64,000 nt of DNA from Hofstenia miamia (taxonomy: Eukaryota; Xenacoelomorpha; Acoela): the NCBI GenBank assembly GCA_004352715.1, contig SCFE01000097.1, positions 1,221,039 through 1,285,038 of the forward strand. The letters are read 5' to 3'. This document shows, in pieces, positions 36,151 to 47,262 of the stretch. Position numbers and translations under genes: made by a program. Positions within the stretch are counted from its first letter, which is position 1. Every line of letters begins with the position of its first letter. The notes under the pieces were generated by a model. It was not told the DNA's origin and did not search any database. It saw only the letters and a program-made list of their open reading frames with translations.

Positions 36151-36670
36151 TATAGCTCAAGTCAAAAAAAAATGGCCACTTTTCAAAATTTGACTATCAT
36201 TATCTAAAAATGCTAGATGGCATTGGTACAATAAATATTTCAAAATATTGCCAAATACTCGAGAAATTTTTAGCATACGCAATCTGTTATATCCTGATTC
36301 ATGGATCTTAGAACAAGATGGAATAATCCCTCATACCTCAAAATCGATAAAAAATATATTTTAGCAATAATAATATTCAAGTTATGCAATGGTCACCGAA
36401 GTCGCCAGATCAAGTACCCATAGAGAACGTGTGGCAGATTCTGAAGGATTTTGTCGAGAAAAAAATCCCACAAATCTGAAAGGATTAAAGAGTTGTATTC
36501 TTGAATCACAACACCAAATAACTTAAGAAGTTAGAGTCCGTTGCATGTATTCAGTTTCAAGACATTTATCTATCACGTTTTGCATGTCAAATAACTTTGT
36601 CACCAGTTTACAAGCTGAGACAATTATAATTTATTTTAATAATGAGGCCACTTTTTAGACTTGAGCTATA
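36151..36670 (+). mobile_element. Deleted Tc1/mariner element with transposase C-terminus
   Basis: The ends TATAGCTCAAGTC and GACTTGAGCTATA are inverted and bounded by TA, the Tc1/mariner target. Both subterminal parts also share a TGGCC pairing. The interior keeps the second half of a transposase: MLDGIGTINISKYCQILEKF, then EQDGIIPHTSKSIKKY, which holds the second catalytic Asp, then VMQWSPKSPDQVPIENVW, which holds the last acidic residue (about 36390-36440). The N-terminal half was deleted, and stops occur, so it is not autonomous. Confidence 0.85.
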
Positions 36671-36846
36671 AATACTAACACAATTATCAAAAACTATACA
36701 AAGCCAGTAAGTTTTGGACATTGGTAATCTAAGAGACATCTTCGCTTAGCTGTGATAATTTTGGTAGCAGTTAAAATAATAGAACAGAATTGACATTTAG
36801 ATAACCTTCTAATTCTACAAATTTATTAGTTACATGATAGTGTACT

Positions 36847-37118
36847 AAGGAAAACAATTAAAGTAAGTCTATGTGAATTACATTTACATATTATTTTTCA
36901 ATTTCATTTATCAATAGTATCATAACTACATCACGTTAATTTAGGAATTTGAAAATATTTTTTAATTGTTTTATATAATGTAATTTCTATTAAAGTCCTC
37001 ATTTTCAGACAAATCTTTTGTATTATGTTTCATTTGATTGGATTAATGTAAATAAAAATACCATCTAAGTTTTATATTAATTTAGACTCTGTAGTCAAAC
37101 TAAATCAATAGTAATTTG
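36847..37118 (+). repeat. Left long inverted repeat of the 6.5-kb element
   Basis: Begins near AAGGAAAACAATTAA and ends near AAATCAATAGTAA. It pairs with 43149-43389. Confidence 0.75.
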
Positions 37119-37429
37119 AAATATATCCTTATGTACAGCCCCACACAATTATTAAATTCGTCTCTGATTTAACATGGATATTTGAGCGCAACAATATAGA
37201 ACACTTGAAGGTCAATGTTAAAGTTACTGAATCCTCTCAATAAACAAATTTATTGAGTTTTTAAGAAAATTTCTATTGCTGGCCATAGATAGACATACGC
37301 ATAAACGCATCATTCAAATATCTAAGGTGCTTGTAGCTGCTAACAATGACAGAATACAATTTCAAGTACACATTTTTAAATAAGCTTAGTACGCAAGTAC
37401 ATAGAAATAGCTTAACTCATTTTAGCAAA

Positions 37430-38216
37430 GAAGTATTATAGTTTGTTGACATATATCACATTTGTGCTGCACAGAAAGTGGAATGGCAATTGCGGTTGAT
37501 GACAAACATGTCGAAACAAAGTTTGGGTCGTATGCTATCGCAAGGCAGCCTGTGGGGCTCTCGCAAACTGATATTTCTTTGGTGCATGAATTCATTATTA
37601 AAGACAACGAATCATAAAATCCTGATTTTGTCTGTGGTGTTTGTAATGGCTGCCACTTGTTATTATAAAAAAAACAAGAATCTAAACGTGTCTCTTCCAA
37701 CTGTTGATGACTATAGCCCCCAGAGGAAGTATAATCTAAGTAATGCTTCTCTATGCGAGTGCAAGATATGTCAAATCACGAGATTGAATAAACAAGATTA
37801 CTTTAAGCTCAAGAAAAGTCCTGGACGTCCAACGTCTTCAGATATACAACAGCAAAAAAGTCCATCGAACTTCATGTGTGTGCTAAGTGCTAAGTCAAAA
37901 TTTATCCTGGATGTTCACATTCTCTTTAACTATGTTCATCAAAAAAAACAAAGGCTTCAAAATTTTGGCAATTTGATTGATTCACCAACAAAGCAGCGAT
38001 TTGCACATGTCAAAAACACTCGTATCACTTGTGATTCATCTCTAAATTCTGCGGAAGCAGTGCCGATATTTGTAATCAACGATATGAGTGATATCCAAAG
38101 GAACTTGTATCTCAGTTATCGTCAAGTTGAGCATTTGGCATATGACTTGAGATCTAGTGCAGGCCGCTGTTGTATCCAAATCAATCTGAATAAGGGAATA
38201 TATATGAAGAATCATG
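37430..38216 (+). pseudogene. GIDGGGG-family gene, copy 2, N-terminal part
   Basis: The N-terminal cysteine-rich part of this uncharacterised family is visible across frameshifts: FIIKDNESXNPDFVCGVCNGC (about 37590-37655, X is a stop), then SLCECKICQITRLN (about 37749-37790) and GRPTSS, then a VCAKC...CSHSL segment in another frame. A helical block SYRQVEHLAYDLRSSAGR follows, just before the transposon junction at 38217. The 248-codon open frame at 37478-38224 joins real and shifted segments and ends by reading into the transposon, so it should not be taken as a protein. Confidence 0.65.
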
Positions 38217-38713
38217 CCCAGTAAAACCAAGTTAGCGTTTCGTTAGAGAAAAGCAGACGACAAACGCGAATCTTTAACGCGCGTTAATAAATCGCGGATT
38301 GCTATCACATTAGCAAACCTTCGCTTATTTATCGCCTATTAAACGCATATTTGTTAAGATTACATAACGCCCTCTATCAAATTTATAGGTTTGTCATTGT
38401 CTAATCAAAATCTATTACGTATTTTTAACATGGCCGCCTCCTCATAGAACGTGGTTTGGTTGATAAATTTACGTTTTATTACTTTAAGCTTTAAATATTT
38501 TAAATATAAATTAGTATTCTATTAATTTAAGCATAATTATCCCTTTGAAAAGTCTTTTTGTAAAATTCAATTGCTTTTAAAGTTTCGGAAATTGCTGTTT
38601 TAATTATTTTTACATTCGCTTTTACTATTTTTTAATATAATTATGAATAAAGGCAGTTACATATCTGCATTTTATATGTGTGTTCTAGCATTTTATTGAT
38701 CCGATTGTTACTG

Positions 38714-38923
38714 GGCGTTATTTTACTTTAGAGAACCCACTTGGAATAACGTCATAAAATAATAATTAACCCCAAATCTTTCCCAAAACTTAAATTTTTT
38801 TGCAAAAAGTTAATAAACATGATGCAATGCAATGGTTGAGGTGTAGGGTTAGGGTTAAGGTTAGAGTTTAATACCCATTTTATGACCTCACTTGAACTGG
38901 GTCCTCTAAAGTAAAATAACGCC
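38714..38923. mobile_element. 210-bp MITE nested in the DUF4806 element
   Basis: Same MITE as 25103-25313, with a few substitutions. Inverted ends start GGCGTTATTTTACTTTAGAG. Confidence 0.7.
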
Positions 38924-39015
38924 TTGGTACTGCTTGGCAAAAGTAAACTTTTTTTATTAAATAATTTTTATTAATAATTACATATAGAGACCTTTTCGTG
39001 AAATTCCTTTCCCAC

Positions 39016-39210
39016 AGTTGGAAGAACAAAGTGAAACGTGTGATCGTAATTTACCCAGTTTGGTAATATTTTTATTTCTCTATTTTTGTTAGTTATCTGA
39101 TTAGTCTATGTCGCCTTTACATTTTCATGAGATGCGAAGTCCGGATATCCCTTCAGAATCGTTTGCCCAAAGAGTGAGTCAATCTACTAATACACATGTA
39201 CTCCTAGTAA

Positions 39211-39282
<72 letters not shown>

Positions 39283-41327
39283 GTATACAATGATATTATG
39301 TTTAGTTTGAATCCTCGACTCCCATGGCAACTTCTTCCAAAAACATAGGTATATAAAATTTCATATAGATATTCCAATATATAACATGATTGTTACGCTT
39401 CTTATGATTTTTATTGGGTCTCACAAAGTAGTTTTATATTATAATTTTTATGAGTGTGTACCAGTTAATAGTTATGAATCAATAATTTTGTAGATCCTTG
39501 TAAATTGTATAGATATCCAAAATAAATATATAAATTTTTTAGAGAGACAGCTAAAATCCATCTGGCATGAATTGATTGAAATCAAAAAGACACAGAATTT
39601 AATATTGCAGAGGATTGGCGAGTCTTCTGATTTTGCAGAAGGGGTTTCTCAGACCACTAATCTAGATTTGCCTCTAACTGCCGAACACTATGATACATTA
39701 CAACGACAAATACAAGCTGATCATCATTTATCAAACGCTCTGGTAATTTTTAGTGTATTCTTTATGTAGATAATTGCTTAACAAAGATATATATTGATAT
39801 ATAAGTACGGAAGAGTAAAATGTTTTTGATGCTTACGTGATTTTAATTTAAAGATGCGATTCTAGGAATCTACAATCACGAAAAAATCCACCAATATAAA
39901 ATTCTGGTAACGTCTTTTTTCTTTCAGTTTGCAACTCTCAGCTTTTTGCATTATTAATTACTTCTATATTTATTATTTTAATTTAGGTAAGGAGGCTTTC
40001 TTTTCAAGGTGGAAAAGACGTTCGCGATGTTTGTAAAAGAACTATGTGTGCATTTCTTACTCCTGATTTTGCGAAGGAATTTGCTTTGCTTCTGGAGGCA
40101 AGTCTACTAAACGGCAATTTCAAGACTCCCCTTTTCTGCCATTTTTGATAGGTAATCATATCATAATCTACATAAAATAATTATTTTATGACTTTAAGCT
40201 TCTTCGTTATATTTAATTCCTAAGTCGTTTAATCACATTAATGCAATACTAAAGTCATTTAAATATGATGTGCATGCATAAAAACAGTCTATTACTGGGT
40301 TATTTTGTTTTATTCAAAGTAGGCGTTTATAAATTATTGTAATAATTATGATTGTGCAGACAAGTGAAAAGATTAAAGAAAGAAAAGACGTAATAGGGGA
40401 AATAGAAGTAGCTACCTCCAATTGACTATTACATAATTGCATTCTGGACATGGTATTTTCACGTTTTACACCATCACGCATTTTTGCGCAATCTTAGATT
40501 TATGTCATACTGTAGTTGGAGTGCGTTTTAAATATGTACATATTACTAGATAAATCACTTTCAAAGAAGACAGATCTAAATTATTAATTTTACTATGCAT
40601 ACTGCATGCGATATCAAATTAGAATGTTAAGTTGGATATTAATAAAACAGTTTGTTGTGCAACGGTTTGTTTGGTTATGATAATTAAAAATCTGGTGCTG
40701 GTCGTTTTACATCTTTGCCTGAATGTATGCTTTTATGTATGACCCATGTTAACTAGTGTGTGAATAACTTGAAACGCCAATTTTACACGCACTTTATTGT
40801 AAACTATACACACTTGCAATACTTAACAGCAGTGTTTTAACCAGCGTTAATGTTTAGCAAAGTAATTTTTTGAACATTGCAAAATGGAAACTAATTTGAA
40901 TTTTATTATGAAAATGTTTAAAATTTAATAGTAAAATTGCATATAATTTATAGAACAATAAAATTTTTACAATATGGTATATTATAAGTTGCTCATTCGA
41001 AAATCGTGATTTCATATCTTAAAACATTGTGTTATTATCTTAGAATGCACGTCTGTAAAGCACTTTAAAGAAATTTACGGATTTCAAGGCCTTTAAAGAT
41101 GCGTTTTAATGCATAATGTACTTTTGAAGAAACTAACGCACTTGTTTACATGAGAATGTATTGTAAATAACACTATATTATTATTAGTTTGGTTACAATC
41201 GTTTTTTAGATGCAATTCGTTGGAACAAATTGGCGAAATGTGCTGAAAAAAAGGACATTTTGGAAGGCATTAGACGATTTTTTAAAAACAATGCAGACAT
41301 TATACGGCGTTCTACAAAAATATAATT
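39016..41327 (+). CDS. DUF4806-like protein of the transposon, multi-exon model
   Basis: Exon-like blocks with splice-like edges lie in order. 39018-39063 (acceptor CCCACAG, donor GTAATA) reads LEEQSETCDRNLPSL. 39105-39215 reads SFAQRVSQSTNTHVLL. 39541-39742 (acceptor TTTTTTAG, donor GTAATT) reads LIEIKKTQNLILQRI and LPLTAEHYDTLQRQIQADHH. 39988-40150 (acceptor AATTTAG) reads VRRLSFQGGKDVRDVCKRTM and LTPDFAKEFA. 41211-41327 (acceptor TTTTTAG) reads AIRWNKLAKCAEKKDILEGI and ends IIRRSTKI. The LPLxT/Exx, GGKDVRDV and C-terminal basic blocks match DUF4806 as I remember it, a domain of unknown function seen in mobile-element proteins. The model is hand-made; a gap of about 1 kb before the last exon is unexplained. 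Confidence 0.5.
39217..39275. repeat. (AT)n microsatellite in the transposon
   Basis: About 29 AT units with a short GTATATGTATAC tail. It follows the exon-like block ending near 39215. Confidence 0.9.
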
Positions 41328-41810
41328 TTTTGTTGTGTTATTTTTTTGATTATTTGTCAGTTTTCATGTGATTGTTTTATTTCTAAATTTTGCTTACAAT
41401 TACTACAAATGGTTTGCTTAAATAGTTTTTTAATTACCTTATCATGCAAAGGGTGAAAAGTAATTGACATCAATATTTTCTAAATTCTACTTCCTATGGG
41501 TTTGCTTACAGAATTTCTTTAAATCACATTAAAAGGATAATTTTGCATTTAATAGTATAACAGCAGAAAATTATTTTAATTTCATAATTTGCTTATTAAT
41601 TTTGCAGTAATATAAATAAAATAAAATTTGACGTTGTTAGTGATAAAGTGCTAACGATGCGCTAAATATTTTATATAGAAATGAGTATGCGTTTCGTTAG
41701 CTTAAAGTCGCTAACGTTACGTTAATTTCCATTGGTCAAAATGCGCTAATTTTTCGTGAACGTGGCGCTCTCACATTTCGCTCGCGCTGCGCTAACTTGG
41801 TTTTACTGGG

Positions 41811-42950
41811 AGGCGTGTTTTTCCGCAAATGTTATTACAAATAACTTTGACACATTTAGGTTCTGCATATTTCTTCAAACATATCAATGCAAATGCAAAT
41901 AAATTTATTAAGAATATGCATTTGAAGGAGCTAGTATTGTTGATGACGGTTCTTTTTTAGTTATTGTAGTATAGATGGTGGACCTCCTTCCTTAAATGCT
42001 ACACGGCGGCATATGATGCAAAATCCTTGATTGATGAAGCATCCCGAAATCTTCTCAAACGTTCAAACACTCTGGTATCAAAAGATCATTTCTCGTTGGA
42101 GTTTCGCCAGATGTTTCAGAGAATTGTTATAACATTAAGTCTTTGTGGATGAAAGTACGCATTCATAAAATGGAGAGATCGTTTACTGATGCGTGGATCT
42201 GAAATTGGCAAATATCCTTCATGGACTTATGACCCATGGTTCATTGCACCCATGTAATTATTGTGTCATTAGCAACCACTATAATTAGAACAAAGGAGCA
42301 GAAAGAGCATTGGGTAACCTCAAACAGTTCTTTTGGAAATATTACTACTCAGGAATTAATAGAAAGGACTCCAAGAAACTCGGAAATGTAGTGCATCCTT
42401 CTCTTTTGTCTTCGCAAAATGCCTCGTCATTAATTCTTTCTTTGGTTCCACTACCTGAGCTTCACTTGCTAACAGGACCAGTGAACACAATGTATTCGGC
42501 AATTCCTTCTTCTTAGCCATGTAGCATCAAGTGGTTGGAGAGATGTTACGTTCAAATGGAGCAACAGCAAGGATGATGCTTTACAGATAATGCAGTCATG
42601 AAATTACTTAAAATCATTGATATCCTGGATAGCATTTGTCCTCTTCAATGTAAGCCATTTGTGAAAGCTAGTGCACGTTTGCATTCTGATTGCAAAACCG
42701 CGATTACGTCTTTTAGACAGGATTATCCAGCCCTGGAAATCAGTGTCACTCCCAAATTTCATATGGTATTTTAACATATTGATGAGTTTTGCTCCTTGAA
42801 AGGAATGGGACTTGGACCGTTGTCTGAACAAGCCAGTAAAGGCATGCACTTTGACTTCACTCAAGAGTGGGAAATGTTTAGGATAAATACTATCAGCCAT
42901 CCAGGCTTCTCGCTCAGTAAGCATCCATAACAGCAAAAATGCCTGACCGC
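41811..42950 (+). pseudogene. GIDGGGG-family gene, copy 2, C-terminal part
   Basis: After the transposon the gene continues. 41811-42020 is diverged from copy 1 and has lost the GIDGGGG frame to small changes. 42022-42271 is then almost identical to 26349-26598, including DLKLANILHGLMTHGSLHPC. Further blocks follow: SKKLGNVVHPSLL (about 42370-42408), LPELHLLTGPVNTMYSAI (about 42450-42504), KFVKASAR-like, ISVTPKFHMVF, then GMGLGPLSEQASKGMHFDF (about 42803-42859). Stops and frameshifts occur between blocks. The acidic SEQ and the Asp in the DLK and GID blocks might be catalytic residues of an RNase-H-like fold; this is my inference. Confidence 0.65.
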
Positions 42951-43148
42951 TTATTTTTTATAATTTCTTCTGTGTTCGTTTGTTACTCAATGTAAAACAA
43001 GAGATTCATCTTTTAAATAAATTTGACTTTTTCTCGACTATAACTTTGATTTACAAGTTTATCTTACAGTGAGCAAACTATTCATCTATTAACCATATCT
43101 AACAAGAGAAATACCATCAATCAACGAGCATCAACGGCGAAAATAGAC

Positions 43149-43389
43149 GACTTTACTATTGATTTAATTAAATTAAGGTAAAACTTAGATGGTATGTGTA
43201 TTTACATTAGCTAATTCATCCAATCAGATGAAACATAATACAAAACTTTTATCGGATTAATAGAAAGTACATTGTATAAAACAATTAAAAATTATTTCCC
43301 ATATTCTTAAATTAAGGTCATGTAATTATGATACTACTCATAAATGAAATTGAAAAATAATGTATAGGTTTACCTTAATTGTTTTCTTA
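43149..43389 (-). repeat. Right long inverted repeat of the 6.5-kb element
   Basis: Reverse complement of 36847-37118 with roughly 20-25 % divergence. Confidence 0.75.
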
Positions 43390-43585
43390 TATTCCTTATA
43401 TTATATATAAGTGAAGTCTCCGCCAATTTAGAGAACTGAAATGATGATTTAGATATGCAACAATTCGCATTTTTGAAAGGTAGACCTTTTGCAAAAAATC
43501 AAAGATTTTCTTTTTGGCGATTTCAGAAAATTTGGTTTCACTCATGGCATATTTTTAAATTTTTTTCGACCCTTCTGACACACCG

Positions 43586-43586
<1 letters not shown>

Positions 43587-43613
<27 letters not shown>
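43587..43613. repeat. (TA)n microsatellite
   Basis: About 13 TA units. No associated gene. Confidence 0.9.
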
Positions 43614-43616
<3 letters not shown>

Positions 43617-44006
43617 CTTTTGAAATTTAAAAAGAATTTCCTAAAAACTAAATATTTTCATTTTTATTGAAATGTAATCTCAGTGTCTATATGACACATT
43701 ATATTGTAAAATTTGAATGAAATGCATTTTACTAAAAACAAAATATTTGAAACAACCTTAAAAACAGTTCCTATTCACCCCATTTAATGGTACTAAGGAA
43801 TTTTCATTTCTAATTTTTATTGTGCAACTTGAAAAAAATTTTTTACAGGGGGCAGCTCCCTCTGTATCCACCCCTGGTTTTAATACAGTTTTAAAATACA
43901 ATAATACCCATGGTATAGAGTACTTCGTCTCCATTTTCTGCTGTACAAAATACAGTTATTCTGAATATTATTTCTCAATTAGTTTATATAGATACAACCA
44001 GTTAAA

Positions 44007-44395
44007 TTTCTTAGAAGAAAAGCACTTATTATCGACTCATGTTTATGGCGGATCAAAATATTGAAAAAATGGGGAAATTCATTCAAAAGGAATTAATTCA
44101 ATTAAGCATAAAAAAGCTTCTTTTTGATTTGTACTGTACTAAGTAAGCTAAACTCATGTTATAAGTTAAGCTCACTCGGGACATTCAATTNNNNNNNNNN
44201 NNNNNNNNNNNTTTCTTAGAAGAAAAGCACTTATTATCGACTCATGTTTATGGCGGATCAAAATATTGAAAAAATGGGGAAATTCATTCAAAAGGAATTA
44301 ATTCAATTAAGCATAAAAAAGCTTCTTTTTGATTTGTACTGTACTAAGTAAGCTAAACTCATGTTATAAGTTAAGCTCACTCGGGACATTCAATT
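44007..44395. other. Identical 184-bp copies flanking a 21-N gap
   Basis: 44007-44190 and 44212-44395 are the same, starting TTTCTTAGAAGAAAAGC and ending GGGACATTCAATT, with 21 N between. This is most easily an unmerged contig overlap; one copy should be removed. The frame at 43822-44064 crosses this region and is not credible. Confidence 0.85.
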
Positions 44396-46180
44396 AGTGT
44401 TTTGCGGGTGGCCCGATGACCGCCGGTCGACCTGATGCTACCGGGCATTGGCGGGAGGGCACGGGCACATAATTTCTCCCAGAAACTTATCTAAATATTT
44501 ATGTTTTGTATACGTTTCTCTTAAAGCTTTCTCTTAGATGTATTTATGTTTGATTTCAATTATATGATGCCTTGCAAATTTTGTCTAATGCATGCTTGAA
44601 AGTCCAATTGGTTTTCTAAGGTGCTTGTTAGAAATCAGACTCAATTTTGTTTATGCGTCTATATTTAATCTATCGGCGGACTTCGAGAACAGTGGAGTAT
44701 GGGCAAGAGAACATGGGGTCAGGCCTGTAGACACGGGGGTTGGGTGGAACGAGCTCCCTGAAAGGTCAGGCATCCCCTCCTGAACAATAAAGCAGAACAA
44801 CATGTAAAAATAATATTTGCTCTCAATTATGTCATGAAATGCATTTTTAATGTCTATTTTTTCAATATTTTCAAAATTTTTCGAGGGGCTTCGCCGTGCA
44901 TTTGGTTCTCACTTGATGAGTACTAGATGACCCTGCATACGCATATGCATGCAACAAATGTCTATTGTAATTTTCAATAATATGAATGAAAATAAGGCAG
45001 AAAATGCAGTTTGTTGCACAAAAAAAGACTATATTTATAAATTAAATTTGCCACTTTTTAAAATTTAAAAAATTATAATTCTTATTGTAAAATCTAGTAA
45101 ATTTAGTTGGAATAATTTTGTAAAACTGACGATGACTTTGTAAGTCGAAATATATCTCTGCATGTTCTTAGTAAGCTTAAAATTACCTTCGTTAAATGTT
45201 TCACGTACTCTAGGCACATGAGAAACGCTTAGCGCATACATTGAACATAACTGAGGAGCACATTTTTTAATATACAATGATTTCTAAATTTCTCAATAAA
45301 CTTGGCGAAAGTTGTTTGAAAATGTTGGAAATCCGATTGGGTTCATATGGCAAGAATAGGCAGTTAGGGCTAATTGATATCTTACGAATGCATTTATGAG
45401 ATTTTTGTGTTGCATTGTACCAGTTGTGTGACGCAATAGTTTTTTCCTGTTGTGTTGGTTGTTGTGTGAAAAACTTACACAATAACAAGCTTGAGGCCTC
45501 GAGCCCTGGAAACATCACATAACCTCAAGTATTTCGTTTTTTTTCAACAGGTTTCTCACGGCCCTCTCATACTTCAGCGGCTGTGGTGTTGAAGATCCTA
45601 AGAAATTCCTCGGTTAATTAGGATTGAAACATATACTATTTTATATAGAATGAAGATGATGATATGATCATTTACTTGAATAAGTTTGGACGCATTGCTG
45701 TATGTATTTGGATTATTCATATGAATCTAAACTAAATTACAGTCTGTAATTGTACATTTATTTGATAAAATCACTGAGAGTAAATGCTTTTAGCAAAACC
45801 CTTAAAGATTCTCTCAAAGAAAAACTTAAGTCTTTGAATTTAAGACATTGAGAGTACTTAGTAAATGTCTATTGCATATTGAACTTCTACTACCAGCACG
45901 TCATGAGGAGCACTTGATATTATAAAGGCTGACATTATAATCAACATTCATTTAGGATTTTGAAGAAGTTAAAAATGCCATTCATCACATTTGAGAACTT
46001 CAATGAAGCAATGAAAAATATAAAACTATTGTATTGTTCACATCATGTTCATTATACGAGTCGATTTCGAGTTAAATATAGTTTAGCTTAACGAAAAATA
46101 TAAGTCTAAATATAATTGTAGCTCAACTCGAACTCCACTCAAGCCTCAAAAAGTCCACTCACAGTGGCCTAGTATATAGT
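44396..46180. other. No gene seen; GC-richer patches
   Basis: 44396-44470 and 44690-44780 are much richer in G+C than their surroundings, like the hAT-type fragments elsewhere in the window, but I could not pair inverted ends. The rest is AT-rich and shows no coding motif. Confidence 0.35.
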
Positions 46181-46850
46181 ACCATGCATATTAATTGGAA
46201 CACCAGTTTCAGAAGTGATATCTTTAAATATTACAGAGCGTGGCAAAAATAAATACATTAGTGATTACAAATCATGAAAATGACAATTGTGAAATGTTTG
46301 CATGAATGTTTAGCGTTTATTATGCCCTCAACGAGACTTTCGAAGAGACTGAATACGAGGCATGCTTTCATACAGGTTGTCCTTATGCATCATTAGTCTG
46401 CCAGATGTGTTGACTCTTTTGATCAATTCATTCTTTGTGGTGCAGAGATGCTGATGCACATTTCTCTTAAAACAGATCACAAATTCTCAATGTTTATATC
46501 AGGGCTGTAGGGTGGCCACTCAAGGACCTCTAGGCCATGGTCATGAAGATATTTGAGGACACGTTTGGCTGTATGGCAGGGTGCTATGTCCTGTTGAAAA
46601 TGGCATTTTCTTGTTGAAACCCAGAAATATTAGGGTGTAAATGAGTTTCGAGAATGTACAGGTATTGATCTGCATTCATTGACCTAACAACAGCAGTTAA
46701 AGTTCCAGGTCCATACGAAGAAATGCAGCCCCAAAACATGACCTTCACAACAAATGGGCGTGAGGTGTTCCAATTAATATGCACGGGTCTGTACATTCTT
46801 CCCTCCCACTAGACATGAACATGGGCCGACTCTCTTAAATTAATGTCAAA
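46181..46850 (-). pseudogene. Tc1-like transposase pseudogene
   Basis: The minus strand holds the second half of a Tc1-type transposase: a shifted ESRPMFMSSGR (near 46830, after the SDES-like first catalytic site), VMFWGCISSYGPGTL and MNADQYLYILETHLHP (46796-46584), then in other frames segments like YLHDHGLEVLEWPPYSPDIN (about 46560-46500). The DNA-binding N-terminus was not found. A 21-bp sequence at 46184-46204 is inverted at 46764-46784 with one mismatch. The left copy begins beside TA and may be a terminus. Not functional. Confidence 0.75.
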
Positions 46851-47262
46851 TCACTCTATTTTTGTATTTTAGCAAATTTTTTAATGCTCTAGTTTGCTAG
46901 AGTAACGTTGGGTACATTATATAGGGTCAAGGGCCGGCACACAACCATCTATTTATATTAATTTGTTACTATAATTGTATTATTGATACGCGACCTGAAA
47001 TGCAAATATTTTCAATGATAATTTTGAAATTGTCAATTTGCGTTTAATCTAAATTAATCTAGGCTTTTTTTACAACCTTCAATGTTTTCTTCAAAAAATT
47101 TTAAATGTTTATTACTCACAAACTAATATAAATATCAAGTAATCTGAAAACATCACAATATTATTTTGACTTTCATTTACGTACTAAAACGACGTCTCAT
47201 TGTAGAGTCGTATTTGAGTCAGACACAGGAATAATGTCTTAGCACAAATTTCCACCATAGCA

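Larger units (their letters stand above)
38217..41810 (+). mobile_element. 3.6-kb TIR transposon carrying DUF4806-like exons
   Basis: The ends are CCCAGTAAAACCAAGTTAGC and its exact inverse. Subterminal GCGCTAA/GTTAGCG words are dense near both ends (41650-41795 and 38226-38310). The interior encodes DUF4806-like exons on the plus strand, a long (AT)n at 39217-39275, and the 211-bp MITE at 38714-38923. It splits a GIDGGGG-family gene. The superfamily is not assigned: CCC termini occur in piggyBac, but there is no TTAA flank. Confidence 0.75.
36847..43389. mobile_element. 6.5-kb element with ~250-bp inverted repeats around a GIDGGGG-family gene
   Basis: About 270 bp at 36847-37118 are inverted at about 43149-43389. 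Paired words include TTATTTTTCAATTTCATTTA, TTTTAATTGTTTTATA, TTTTGTATTATGTTTCAT, CCATCTAAGTTTTA and AAATCAATAGTAA, with roughly 20-25 % divergence by eye. Between them lies the GIDGGGG-family pseudogene (37430-38216 and 41811-42950), split by the DUF4806 transposon. The simplest reading is that the gene belongs to a long-TIR DNA transposon. I found no clear target-site duplication. Confidence 0.6.

Noticed and set aside
37478-38224. 248-codon open frame as an intact protein
   Set aside because: Family blocks occur in other frames within it and its end reads into the inserted transposon, so it is a chance join of real and shifted segments.
38217-41810. piggyBac assignment from the CCC termini
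   Set aside because: The flanks are ATG/AGG or ATG/TGA, not TTAA, and no piggyBac transposase is visible.
42604-42936. 110-codon minus-strand frame
   Set aside because: It is antisense to recognisable GIDGGGG-family blocks on the plus strand.
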